From positions 1 through 36,056 of the forward strand of contig JAAWAN010000041.1 of assembly GCA_022792175.1 (NCBI GenBank): a DNA stretch of 36,056 nt. The letters are read 5' to 3'. Of this stretch, positions 21,010 through 28,856 are shown piece after piece (position 1 is the first letter of the stretch; each line of letters begins with the position of its first letter). The notes below the pieces were generated by a model, which was not told the origin of the DNA, did no database searches, and worked only from the letters and a program-made list of their open reading frames with translations. Source of the stretch: Provencibacterium sp. GTDB lineage: Bacteria > Bacillota > Clostridia > Oscillospirales > Ruminococcaceae. Position numbers and translations under genes: made by a program.

Positions 21010-21109
21010 AGATGAACCTCCCTGTGCCGCTGCCGCCGGCAGAGGACAAGATATACCCCTGTATTATACCCGGTATGGGGAGAAATGGGAAGAAAAATTT
21101 TATTCATAT

Positions 21110-21157
21110 AAAAAATCCTCCCGCCGTTCAAAACCGTCTGTTTTGAACGGCGGGAGG
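21110..21157 (-). terminator. Strong intrinsic terminator after the metal ATPase
   Basis: A perfect 18-base stem (CCTCCCGCCGTTCAAAAC and complement, loop of 5) is followed on the minus strand by ATTTTTTAT. It ends the metal-efflux operon. Confidence 0.92.
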
Positions 21158-21187
21158 GGAGATACCGGCAGTCCTTGCTTTCCTGCG

Positions 21188-23035
21188 CTATTTTCCGCTT
21201 TTCAGCGCCCGGGTGGCGTTGAGGATGGCGATGACCGAAACACCGACATCAGCGAACACCGCCTCCCACATATTGGCCATTCCGAAGGCGCCCAGCAGCA
21301 GCACCACTGCCTTTACGCCCAGCGCAAATACGATATTCTGGTAGACAATCCTTCGGGTCTTCCGGGAAATCTGCATGGCGTCGGCAATCTTTTCGGGGTT
21401 ATCATCCATCAGAACGATATCGGCCGCTTCAATGGCCGCATCCGAGCCGAGCGCCCCCATCGCGATGCCCAGGTCTGCCCGGGCGAGAACCGGGGCATCG
21501 TTGATGCCGTCGCCGACAAAGGCCAGCCGTCCCTTCGGCGAGCGCTCGAGGAGCAGCTTTTCCACCTGCTGCACCTTATCGGCGGGCAGCAGGCCGGTGT
21601 GAACCTCATCGATCCCAAGCGTGCCGGCTACCGCCTCGCCAACCTCTCTGGTATCGCCTGTCAGCATGACCGTTTTGCGTATCCCCGCCGCCCTGAGCAG
21701 CGGAATGGCCTTTTTCGCCTGCGGCTTGAGCTCATCTGAAATGACGATATGTCCGGCATAAACGCCGTCTGCCGCGACATGAACGGTTGTCCCTACCTGG
21801 TGGCAGGGGTGCCAGTGCACCCCGAGGCTTTCCATCAGCTTGTCGTTGCCGACGGCAACCGCTCTGCCATCCACCTGCGCGCGCACGCCGTGCCCGGCCT
21901 GCTCGCTGATTTCTCCGAGGCGCGCGCGGTCGATGGGAAGGCCGTAGGCCTCCCGCAGAGAACGCGCTACCGGGTGGTCGGAGTAGCTCTCGGCGAGCGC
22001 GGCCAGCTCAAGCAGCTGCGCCTCGCTGAACGTATCCGGGTGAATGGCGGTCACGTTGAAGACACCGCGCGTCAGCGTTCCGGTCTTATCAAAGACAACG
22101 ATTTCGGTGTCGGCCAGCGCCTCCAGATAGTTGCCCCCCTTTACGAGGATTCCCCTGCGGGAGGCCCCGCCGATTCCGCCGAAAAAGCTCAGCGGCACCG
22201 AAATCACCAGCGCGCAGGGGCAGGAGATGACCAGGAAAATCAGCGCGCGGTGAATCCATCCGCCGAAGGGTTCCCGGAGAATCAGCGGCGGCAGCAGCGC
22301 CAGCAGCAGCGCGGCGAGAACTACTGCGGGGGTATAAATGCGGGCGAAGCGGGTGATGAAGTTTTCCGCCCTGGCTTTTTTGGCGCTGGTGTTTTCCACC
22401 AAATCGAGAATCTTTGAAACGGTGGATTCGCCAAAGGCCTTGGTGACCTGAACGCGGATAAGCCCGTTTTCGTTGACGCAGCCGCTGACCACGTCATCCC
22501 CGGGGGCAATATCGCGCGGCAGGCTTTCGCCGGTCAGGGCAGCGGTATTGATGCTGGAATGTCCCTCGAGCACCACCCCATCGAGCGGGACACGCTCTCC
22601 TGCCTTGATAACAATAGTATCTCCGACGGCAACCTCCTCGGGATCCACCTGAATAAGCTCGCCGCCGCGCTCAAGATTGGCATAGTCGGGCCGGATATCC
22701 ATCAGCTCGGCAATTGACTGGCGGGAACGGCCGACGGCATAACTCTGAAACAGCTCGCCCACCTGATAAAAGAGCATAACGGCGACCGCTTCCGCATATT
22801 CCCCCGTGCAGAATGCGCCGACGGTGGCCAGCGCCATCAAAAAATTTTCATCGAACACCTGCCCGTGCAGAATGCCGCGCACCGCCCGCCAGAGCACATC
22901 GTAGCCGATAAGAAAATAAGGGAGCAAAAAGGCGGCCAGCCGCCAGAATCCCGGCAGCGGCAGCAGCAGGGTGAGCACAAAAAGAGAGAGGCTGAGTATA
23001 ATCCGAAAAAGGGTATGTTTCTGTTTTCTGTTCAT
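21188..23035 (-). CDS. P1B-type heavy-metal (Zn/Cd/Pb) translocating ATPase
   Basis: A membrane pump that exports divalent soft metals using ATP (CadA/ZntA subgroup). Key motifs: actuator TGES (168-171), CPC in transmembrane helix 6 (272-274), phosphorylation site DKTGT (D316), the nucleotide-domain HP motif SDHP (352-355), and GDGINDAP (508-515). The last helices carry ADVGVSVIAILNATR, whose aspartate marks Zn/Cd rather than copper pumps. At 615 residues it lacks the usual N-terminal HMA domain, which is instead a separate gene just upstream (23152-23370). It is the last gene of the arsR-HMA-ATPase operon and is followed by a strong terminator. Confidence 0.94.
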   Translation of the reverse strand: MNRKQKHTLFRIILSLSLFVLTLLLPLPGFWRLAAFLLPYFLIGYDVLWRAVRGILHGQVFDENFLMALATVGAFCTGEYAEAVAVMLFYQVGELFQSYAVGRSRQSIAELMDIRPDYANLERGGELIQVDPEEVAVGDTIVIKAGERVPLDGVVLEGHSSINTAALTGESLPRDIAPGDDVVSGCVNENGLIRVQVTKAFGESTVSKILDLVENTSAKKARAENFITRFARIYTPAVVLAALLLALLPPLILREPFGGWIHRALIFLVISCPCALVISVPLSFFGGIGGASRRGILVKGGNYLEALADTEIVVFDKTGTLTRGVFNVTAIHPDTFSEAQLLELAALAESYSDHPVARSLREAYGLPIDRARLGEISEQAGHGVRAQVDGRAVAVGNDKLMESLGVHWHPCHQVGTTVHVAADGVYAGHIVISDELKPQAKKAIPLLRAAGIRKTVMLTGDTREVGEAVAGTLGIDEVHTGLLPADKVQQVEKLLLERSPKGRLAFVGDGINDAPVLARADLGIAMGALGSDAAIEAADIVLMDDNPEKIADAMQISRKTRRIVYQNIVFALGVKAVVLLLGAFGMANMWEAVFADVGVSVIAILNATRALKSGK

Positions 23036-23061
23036 CGCTAAAGTCCCGCCTTTCTTGAAAG

Positions 23062-23079
23062 CCCGGCCATCTGGCCGGG
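23062..23079 (-). other. GC-rich hairpin between the HMA and ATPase genes
   Basis: CCCGGCC-ATCT-GGCCGGG, a 7-base stem with a 4-base loop and only TTTC after it on the minus strand. It may reduce or stabilise the downstream message rather than stop it. Confidence 0.5.
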
Positions 23080-23151
23080 GCTAGGGAACGGCTGCTTTGG
23101 CCGCCCCGGGAACAGGGAAAGGGCTCCTTTGCTCCGCAAAAGCAGGGCGGC

Positions 23152-23370
23152 TCAGAGAAGGATGGTGCAGTCCGGCTCAATCCGCCGGCAGACCTTGACC
23201 GCCTGCTTCATAATCGCATCAAACTGCGCCTCCTGCGCTTCGATCACCAGCTTCTGGCTGAGAAAGCTGACGCTGGCATTTTCTACCCCGTCAATCTTTT
23301 TAATAGCCTCTTCCATCTTCGCGGCGCAGTTTGCGCAATCGAGATCCTGCAGCTTGAACTGTTTTTTCAT
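23152..23370 (-). CDS. Heavy-metal-associated (HMA) domain protein, metallochaperone-like
   Basis: A free-standing ferredoxin-like HMA domain of 72 residues. The metal-binding loop is LDCANCA (C12, C15), of the DCANC type linked to Zn/Cd/Pb pumps rather than the GMTCxxC loop of copper chaperones. IDGVENASVSFLSQKLVI is the usual second half. The start is ATG at 23370 with GGAGG nine bases upstream; the frame is open 21 codons further but overlaps leader sequence. It probably hands metal to the ATPase encoded next, standing in for that pump's missing N-terminal domain. Confidence 0.88.
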   Translation of the reverse strand: MKKQFKLQDLDCANCAAKMEEAIKKIDGVENASVSFLSQKLVIEAQEAQFDAIMKQAVKVCRRIEPDCTILL

Positions 23371-23439
23371 AAGAATAAGCCTCCGTTTCCGCCGGGACGG
23401 CCCGGCAAATTTTGTTTTTTTATAAAGCCCCATTTCGGG

Positions 23440-23793
23440 CTATTCCGCGATATGCTCCATGCCCTGATTGATAATGGTGCGCACATGCGCATCCGACAGG
23501 GAATAGAAAACGGTTTTTCCCTCCCGCCTGTATTTGACCAGCTTGCTCTTCTTGAGCACCTGCAGCTGGTGGGAGATGGCGGATTGGGTCATCCCCAGCA
23601 GCTGGGCCAGGTCGCAGACGCACATTTCCGACTCGAAAAGAACATAGAGGATTTTGATCCGGGTGCTGTCCCCGAAAATTTTAAAGAGCTCGGCCAAATC
23701 GAACAGGTCCTCATCCTCCGGCATGCTCTGCTGTACCCGGCTGATGATCTCCTCATGTACATGAATATATTCGCAGCGCTCTTCATTTGGCAT
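23440..23793 (-). CDS. ArsR/SmtB-family metal-responsive repressor (CadC/CzrA-like)
   Basis: A dimeric winged-helix repressor that leaves DNA on binding metal. The HTH is in TQSAISHQLQVLKKSKLV (69-86), with wing YRREGKTVFYSL. Two metal sites are visible. The alpha3N-type site has CVC (C58, C60) in ESEMCVCDLAQLL plus an N-terminal C7 and histidines 11 and 13. The alpha5 site fits D-x-H-x10-H-x2-E exactly (D101, H103, H114, E117). The first is typical of Cd/Pb sensing and the second of Zn sensing. The length is 117 residues. As first gene of the operon it represses itself, the HMA protein and the ATPase, through the operator overlapping its promoter. Confidence 0.93.
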   Translation of the reverse strand: MPNEERCEYIHVHEEIISRVQQSMPEDEDLFDLAELFKIFGDSTRIKILYVLFESEMCVCDLAQLLGMTQSAISHQLQVLKKSKLVKYRREGKTVFYSLSDAHVRTIINQGMEHIAE

Positions 23794-23810
23794 TGCTCAA
23801 ACAACCTTTC

Positions 23811-23830
23811 ATATGAATTATTGTTCATAT
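23811..23830. promoter_or_regulatory. ArsR/SmtB operator
   Basis: ATATGAA-TTATTG-TTCATAT, a perfect 7-6-7 inverted repeat of the type bound by SmtB/CadC/CzrA proteins. It covers the predicted transcription start, so bound repressor would block initiation. Confidence 0.82.
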
Positions 23831-23833
23831 ATT

Positions 23834-23861
23834 ATTATATGCAAATCCTCGGAAATGTCAA
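23834..23861 (-). promoter_or_regulatory. Consensus sigma-A promoter of the metal-efflux operon
   Basis: A perfect TTGACA (23861-23856) and a perfect TATAAT (23839-23834) with a 16-base spacer on the minus strand, directly next to the operator. Confidence 0.88.
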
Positions 23862-23891
23862 GCGCCTTTTAAAAATTTGTGAAAGAAAAAG

Positions 23892-24143
23892 TGCAGGCGC
23901 CAAAAAGCCTCTGTCTTTGTCTGTTAAAGAGGAAAATCTGCAGCGCCTGCAGAAGGAAAAGAGGAGAAGCCGCGGGCGCGGATATCTGTTTTCAGCGGGG
24001 AGGACTGCGCGGCAATGGACCTTTTGGGGAGTCCGGCCTGCGGCCGGGTTCTAAAGCGGAGGACAGGCTCATAAGCATGGGGATAGAAAGCAGGGGACGA
24101 GCCTTCAGAGAAAAAACAGACCTGCGCTTTTTTCGGGCGCAGG
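23892..24143. other. Gene-free leader region upstream of spoIIIAA with paired elements
   Basis: No gene seen between the metal operon promoter and spoIIIAA. TGCAGGCGC (23892-23900) pairs perfectly with GCGCCTGCA (23943-23951), enclosing CCTCT/AGAGG. A second hairpin, CCTGCGC/GCGCAGG (24121-24143), has a run of six T beyond it on the minus strand (24111-24116), so it could terminate antisense transcripts. I could not find a convincing sigma-E promoter for spoIIIAA here. Confidence 0.45.
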
Positions 24144-24166
24144 CGGCAGAAAGGTAGGAGAGAAAA

Positions 24167-25108
24167 ATGCTGCAGGACAGCAGCCGCTTTTATGAGGCGG
24201 CATCTGCGCTCAGCGAGCGGGTGCGGGCGGTGCTTTTGCATGTGGATGCGGCAGCGGCTGCCGGCATACAGGAAATCCGGCTGCGGATGGGGCGGCCCCT
24301 TTCGCTTTATACCGGCGCGCGCCATCTGTTTGTGGAATATTCGGGGGCCTGCCTGCCGTCGCCGGGGGCGCGGCCGTTTATCGTGAGCCGGACGGACCTG
24401 TTTGAGAGCTTCCGGGCGCTGTGCGGCTACTCGGTGCATACCCACCAGGAGGAAATCCGTCAGGGATATATTTCGGTGGCAGGCGGGCACCGCGCCGGCA
24501 TCTGCGGAACGGCCGGGTGCGATGCGGGGGCAGTGCGGGATATCTCCTCAATTAACCTGCGCATTGCCCGGCAGAGGAAGGGCTGCGCGCTGGAGCTGGC
24601 AAGAAGGCTTTTCTCGGACGGGCTCTGCGGCGTGCTGGTGGCAGGGCCGCCCTCGAGCGGGAAAACAACGATTATCCGTGATCTGGCGCGGGTGCTCTCC
24701 GGCGGGGAGCTGGGGGAGTACTACAAGGTCAGTGTTGTGGATGAGCGCGGGGAGCTGGGCGCCGCCGGCAGCGGGGAGGCTGCAAACGACCTGGGGCTCT
24801 GCACCGACCTGCTGTGCGGCTACCCCAGGGGGGCCGGAATCGAAATGGCGGTGCGCACCCTTTCGCCGCAGGTTATCGTCTGCGACGAGGTAGGGCGAAA
24901 GGATGAGCTGGAGGCCATCCGCATGGGAATTTTCAGCGCCGTTCAGATGATTGCCACCGTCCACTGCCTGGATGAGACCGATCTGCTGCGCCGTCCCCAG
25001 GCGTACTCGCTGCTGAAAACGGGAGCCTTTCAGAAGGTGGCACTGCTTGCGGGCAGCGCCCGGCCCGGGCAGGTGCTTCGGGTATTGGAAACGGCGCAGC
25101 TTTTATAA
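24167..25108 (+). CDS. spoIIIAA: Stage III sporulation protein AA (secretion-type ATPase)
   Basis: A cytoplasmic ATPase of the mother cell, related to type II/IV secretion ATPases, powering the SpoIIIA-SpoIIQ channel into the forespore. The N-terminal half contains QEIRLRMGRPL and SVHTHQEEIRQGYISVAGGH, both characteristic of SpoIIIAA. The P-loop is GPPSSGKTT (160-168), and the Walker B region ends VIVCDEVGR. The length of 313 residues matches the Bacillus protein. The ATG at 24167 follows GGAGAG. It is the first gene of the spoIIIA cluster. Expression should be mother-cell specific (sigma-E), but the promoter was not recognised. Confidence 0.95.
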   Translation: MLQDSSRFYEAASALSERVRAVLLHVDAAAAAGIQEIRLRMGRPLSLYTGARHLFVEYSGACLPSPGARPFIVSRTDLFESFRALCGYSVHTHQEEIRQGYISVAGGHRAGICGTAGCDAGAVRDISSINLRIARQRKGCALELARRLFSDGLCGVLVAGPPSSGKTTIIRDLARVLSGGELGEYYKVSVVDERGELGAAGSGEAANDLGLCTDLLCGYPRGAGIEMAVRTLSPQVIVCDEVGRKDELEAIRMGIFSAVQMIATVHCLDETDLLRRPQAYSLLKTGAFQKVALLAGSARPGQVLRVLETAQLL

Positions 25109-25136
25109 ATAAAAAATTTCGGAGAGGATGACTGCT

Positions 25137-25643
25137 ATGCTGAAAACAACTGGACTGGTGCTGATCCTTCTGTTTTGTACCTCCTGCGGGGGGCTGATGG
25201 CCCTTCGGCTCAGAAAACGCACGGCGGCGCTCAAAAAATCGCAGCTGTTTATCCATCTGCTCTCCGAGCGGCTCAGCTATACCCTCTGCCCGGTGGAAGA
25301 GCTGTTTCTGGCGCTGGCAGAGGAGCCGCTGCTGGAGGAGTTGGACTACATACCCGACTGTAGCAGGCGCATGGCAGGCCGCGCGCCCTTTCCGGAGGCC
25401 TTCTGCGAGAGCGTTTCGCAGAGCCGGCTGCCGCTCAGCGCGCGGGATCGGGAGGTCATCTCCTCCCTCAGCCCGATTGTCGGGGCCTCTAGCGCGGAAA
25501 ACCAGCTGCAGGGGCTGATGCTGGTGAAGGCAAACCTCTCCGGGCAGGCAGAGCAGGCGCAGGAGCAGGCGGAAAAGCGCTCGCGGCTCTATCTTTCGCT
25601 CGGCATTCTCTCAGGCGCGGCGCTGGCGGTGCTGCTGCTGTAA
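25137..25643 (+). CDS. spoIIIAB: Stage III sporulation protein AB
   Basis: A membrane component of the SpoIIIA apparatus with similarity to type II secretion GspF-like proteins. An N-terminal hydrophobic segment (LKTTGLVLILLFCTSCGGLM) precedes a charged helical region with SQLFIHLLSERLSYTLCPVEE, and the C-terminus is a second membrane helix (YLSLGILSGAALAVLLL). The start is ATG at 25137, because the GGAGAGG ribosome site lies nine bases before it; another ATG three codons earlier abuts that site. The length is 168 residues. The hydrophobic stretch ending in SC resembles a lipobox, which is probably incidental. Confidence 0.9.
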   Translation: MLKTTGLVLILLFCTSCGGLMALRLRKRTAALKKSQLFIHLLSERLSYTLCPVEELFLALAEEPLLEELDYIPDCSRRMAGRAPFPEAFCESVSQSRLPLSARDREVISSLSPIVGASSAENQLQGLMLVKANLSGQAEQAQEQAEKRSRLYLSLGILSGAALAVLLL

Positions 25644-25732
25644 AAAAAGCGGCTCCTGGCTTTGCCGGGGCCGCCCTGGGAGGAAGGGAGAAACAGCTGG
25701 ACTTAAAAATAAAGGAAAGGAAGGGCGGCCGC

Positions 25733-25927
25733 ATGAATGTTGATTTGATCTTCCGCATTGCGGCAATTGGCATCATCGTCGCGGTGTTAAATCAGGTGCT
25801 GATCCGGTCGGGGAGGGAGGAGCAAGCGATGATGACGACACTCGCAGGGCTGGTGGTGGTGCTGATGATGGTGATTGAACAGATCAGCATCCTGTTCGAT
25901 ACCGTAAAGGCGCTCTTTGGGCTGTAG
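25733..25927 (+). CDS. spoIIIAC: Stage III sporulation protein AC
   Basis: A very small (64-residue) mother-cell membrane protein with two transmembrane helices (IFRIAAIGIIVAVLNQVLI and LAGLVVVLMMVIEQI) joined by the short conserved loop RSGREEQAMMTT. Size and sequence are typical of SpoIIIAC. A GGAAGG-type ribosome site precedes the ATG. Its stop is two bases before the spoIIIAD start, so the two are translationally coupled. Confidence 0.93.
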   Translation: MNVDLIFRIAAIGIIVAVLNQVLIRSGREEQAMMTTLAGLVVVLMMVIEQISILFDTVKALFGL

Positions 25928-25929
25928 CG

Positions 25930-26319
25930 ATGGAGCTGACTGCGATTGTAGGGCTCGGGGTCACGGCGGTTGCGCTCATCGTGCTGCTGCGGCAGTACCG
26001 TCCGGAATATGCGCTGCTCTGCTCGGTGCTCTGCTCGGTGCTGATTTTTGCCGCCGTGCTTTCCGGGCTGCTGCCCGCCCTCAGCGAGCTGGAAAACTGG
26101 CTCTATTCCCTTTCGGTAAAGGGGGAATATACGGCGGTGCTGTTTAAGGCGCTGGGCATCTGCTTTATTACCCAGATTGCCTGCGACAGCTGCCGGGATG
26201 CGGGGGAGAGCGCGATTGCCTCTAAAATCGAGCTGGCGGGCAAGTTTGCGCTGGTGGTGCTTGCGCTGCCGATGTTCCGGGAAATTCTGCAGATAGCGCT
26301 GACCTTTATGGCCCTGTAA
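25930..26319 (+). CDS. spoIIIAD: Stage III sporulation protein AD
   Basis: A membrane protein of 129 residues with about four helices, paired with SpoIIIAC in the channel. LFKALGICFITQIACDSCRD and ESAIASKIELAGKFALV are strongly family-like. The gene starts two bases after spoIIIAC with its ribosome site inside that gene's end, and precedes spoIIIAE by 39 bases. Confidence 0.93.
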   Translation: MELTAIVGLGVTAVALIVLLRQYRPEYALLCSVLCSVLIFAAVLSGLLPALSELENWLYSLSVKGEYTAVLFKALGICFITQIACDSCRDAGESAIASKIELAGKFALVVLALPMFREILQIALTFMAL

Positions 26320-26358
26320 AAAAGCCAGTTTTGCCTGCGGGGCTGGGAGGATGGAATT

Positions 26359-27528
26359 TTGAAAAGAGGAAAAAAACAAAGAATAGGATTTTTTACCCGG
26401 CTGCTGCTGGTACTCAGTTTTCTTCTGATCAGCCCGCAGAGAGCCTCGGCCGCTGGGCTTTCTCCGGAGCTTGCCGGCGCGCTGCAGGGGCAGATGGAGG
26501 CGGCGGGAGTGGAGCAGCTGCAAGAGCGGCTGCCGAACGAAACACAGCAGCTGCTTTCGCAGCTGCTGCAGGGAAAACTGGATATTGGCCGGCTGCTCTC
26601 CCTCTCGCCCGGGGATTTTGTTGAGCTTTTGGTGCAGCTTATCCGGGAAGGAATTCGCCGCCCGTTTGCCGCCTTCGGGATGATAGGGGGAATCATCCTT
26701 CTCTGCGCGCTGGCCGGCGCGCTCGGGGAGGGGTTTCAGGCAGGGGAGCTCTCCTCGGTCTATACGGCCGTTTCGGTGCTCTGCGTGGTGGCGGCGGTGG
26801 CAAAGCCGGTGAGCGAGTGCATTGTGGCCGGGGCGCAGGCGATTCGGGACTGCAGCGTTTTCATGCTCTCCTTTATCCCGGTCTTTACCTCGGTAGTGAG
26901 CGTTTCAGGCGCACCGGTGACTGCCAGCACCTATAACCTGCTGCTTTTCTCCGCCTGCCAGCTGGTTTCAGGGGTGGCCTCCGGCGTTTTAGTGCCCTTT
27001 ATGGGGATGTATACCGGGCTGTGCATTGCCGGAAGCGTGGGAGAGGATATCGGCATTCTGCCGCTGGCAAAGGGGATACGCTCGTTTGTCACCTGGGGGC
27101 TGACGCTGCTGATGACCGCCTATGCGGGGCTGTTGTCGATGCAGACGCTTGTTTCCACCGGCGCGGATGGCGCCATGCTCAAGGCGGGGAAGTTTCTGGT
27201 AGGCAGCTTTGTCCCTATTGTCGGCGGGGCGATTTCGGATGCGCTCGGCGCGGCGCAGGGGGCGATGAAGCTGCTGAAGGCCAGCATCGGCGCATTTGGA
27301 ATACTGGCGGGGGCGCTGAGCTTTCTACCGGTCCTTTTAAAGGTGCTGCTCTGGTATCTCGCCCTTAAATGCGGGGGACTGCTCTGCGGCATGCTGGCGA
27401 TGGGCAAGCTGCGGGGGCTGCTGGAGGCCTGCTCCGACTGCCTGATGACGATGCTCGCCCTGCTGTTCTCCTTTATGCTGCTTATCATCGTCTCCATTGT
27501 GCTGCTGCTGAGCCTTTCAGGCGGTTAA
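26359..27528 (+). CDS. spoIIIAE: Stage III sporulation protein AE
   Basis: A large multi-pass membrane component of the SpoIIIA-SpoIIQ channel. A basic N-terminus (KRGKKQRIGFF) and hydrophobic segment (LLLVLSFLLISP) form a signal peptide, probably cleaved near ASA. There follows a soluble glutamine-rich part (about 40-95) and then several membrane helices. FIPVFTSVVSVSGAPVTAST and GLCIAGSVGEDIGILPLAKG are conserved SpoIIIAE stretches. The start is TTG at 26359 with GGGAGG eight bases upstream, since the nearby ATG is out of frame. The length is 389 residues. Its stop codon overlaps that of an antisense acetyltransferase gene, so the operon is interrupted here. Confidence 0.93.
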   Translation: MKRGKKQRIGFFTRLLLVLSFLLISPQRASAAGLSPELAGALQGQMEAAGVEQLQERLPNETQQLLSQLLQGKLDIGRLLSLSPGDFVELLVQLIREGIRRPFAAFGMIGGIILLCALAGALGEGFQAGELSSVYTAVSVLCVVAAVAKPVSECIVAGAQAIRDCSVFMLSFIPVFTSVVSVSGAPVTASTYNLLLFSACQLVSGVASGVLVPFMGMYTGLCIAGSVGEDIGILPLAKGIRSFVTWGLTLLMTAYAGLLSMQTLVSTGADGAMLKAGKFLVGSFVPIVGGAISDALGAAQGAMKLLKASIGAFGILAGALSFLPVLLKVLLWYLALKCGGLLCGMLAMGKLRGLLEACSDCLMTMLALLFSFMLLIIVSIVLLLSLSGG

Positions 27529-28712
27529 AAGTGGTCGGTCAGAAACACCGGGCGGCGGATGAAAACGGCGCGCAGTGTATCAAGGTTTGCAGCCGCCTGC
27601 ACATCCGGCCGGTAGAGCGCCTCATCGAGGCTGACAGCGCCCAGAAGCAGCAGCGCCATGGTGCGGATATCGGCTGTCAGATCGGCAGCGGCTTCGCATC
27701 TTTCGACTGATACCCTTCCGTTTTGGCAGTGGATATGGAAGATGCCGTCGTTTTCGGGAATCGCCTCATCCACAGCGCGCAGAGTGTAGTCGGCGCCTTC
27801 AAAGTGCCGCTTTTGCTCCAGTGCCTTTTGTAGGTGGATGACGCGGCCCATCGCGTGGCTATATAGCTCTGTCTTTATCTCATAGCTTTCATCCAGCAGC
27901 GCGGGCAGCGGGATGTTTTCCGGCAGCGGGAGGCGCACCCGGTTATACTGCGCAGAGAGCCGGTAGAGGAAGCCCAGTGCATCCGACAGGCCCTGAGGGC
28001 CGGTGAAAGCCATTTCGCGCACCTGGCAGAGGTAGTCCTCCTGAGAGTTCGCCCGCTGTGCGGAGAAAATGACATAGGCGCAGGGCTCCTTTTCCCTTTC
28101 CAGCAGATAGGTGTAGGTGCGCTCCTTATAGGGGTCGGAGCCGGTCAGCTTTTTCCAGTGCCTCGCCTCGCGCTGCACCGGCAGGTTGCAGCCAAGAAAA
28201 TGCCGATCAAAAACGGCCTGCAGCTGCCTCACTCCCTCTCCCGGCAGGAGCATGCACACCGCAGCGCCGCAGCGAAATTTTCGAAGCGCCTGAATGGGCA
28301 GCGTATAGCTTGCCGAGAGCTGGCAGGTTTCATAGCCGAACTGGCGGTAATAGGGGTGGGAAAACGGGTAGAGGCAGGAGAAAACGGCGCCCTCCTCCCG
28401 CATCAGCCGGAAGGCTGCATAAACCGTCTGGCGGACAGCGCCGCCAAAGCGGTGCTCGGGCAGCGAGGCGACGCCGCCAAGCCCTATCATTTTTACCCGG
28501 CCGTCCTCATAGCGCACCTGGTATTCCGGCAGCTCCATGCAGGCTGTGATGACATTCTCTTCATTGAAAAATCCGATATAGCGATCGGGCGGATTGGGGT
28601 TTTCGGCAAGCTCCTTTTTCAGCTGGGCAATATCCAGCGAGGATATGAAAGCGATGCTCTGGATTTTTTCGCATTCCAGAATCTCTTCCGGTTTGATGAT
28701 GCGCACAGGCAC
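27525..28712 (-). CDS. Eis-like GNAT acetyltransferase lying antisense inside the spoIIIA cluster
   Basis: An acetyltransferase of the Eis type: an N-terminal GNAT domain with IGLGGVASLPEHRFGGAVRQ and GAVFSCLYPFSHPYYRQFGY, a second GNAT-like domain, and a C-terminal SCP2-like part (from about 300). Relatives acetylate aminoglycosides or protein lysines; the substrate here is unknown. The length of 395 residues fits. The start is GTG at 28712 with GGAGGG six bases upstream. It is encoded opposite to spoIIIA between AE and AF. Its stop overlaps the spoIIIAE stop by three bases, and its promoter faces away from spoIIIAF, so convergent transcription with spoIIIAE is expected. Confidence 0.88.
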   Translation of the reverse strand: MPVRIIKPEEILECEKIQSIAFISSLDIAQLKKELAENPNPPDRYIGFFNEENVITACMELPEYQVRYEDGRVKMIGLGGVASLPEHRFGGAVRQTVYAAFRLMREEGAVFSCLYPFSHPYYRQFGYETCQLSASYTLPIQALRKFRCGAAVCMLLPGEGVRQLQAVFDRHFLGCNLPVQREARHWKKLTGSDPYKERTYTYLLEREKEPCAYVIFSAQRANSQEDYLCQVREMAFTGPQGLSDALGFLYRLSAQYNRVRLPLPENIPLPALLDESYEIKTELYSHAMGRVIHLQKALEQKRHFEGADYTLRAVDEAIPENDGIFHIHCQNGRVSVERCEAAADLTADIRTMALLLLGAVSLDEALYRPDVQAAANLDTLRAVFIRRPVFLTDHF

Positions 28713-28747
28713 AGGTATCCCTCCATATCGTTTGATTGATTACTGCT

Positions 28748-28777
28748 ATTGTACAAAACAGGAAGGCGGGGTGTCAA
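28748..28777 (-). promoter_or_regulatory. Sigma-A-type promoter for the Eis-like gene
   Basis: Minus-strand TTGACA (28777-28772) and TACAAT (28753-28748) are separated by 18 bases. The same 144-base gap must also carry any separate promoter for spoIIIAF, which I could not identify. Confidence 0.7.
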
Positions 28778-28856
28778 CCGTGCTTTTTTTGAAAGCAGCC
28801 CTGAAAGGGACGGCCTATCCAGTAGCTGCCGCGAGGAGAGGGGAGAAAAAGAGAGG

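Noticed and set aside
28713-28856. Sigma-E promoter for spoIIIAF
   Set aside because: CATATC and GTACAAAA resemble the two boxes, but they are about 22 bases apart, too far for sigma-E.
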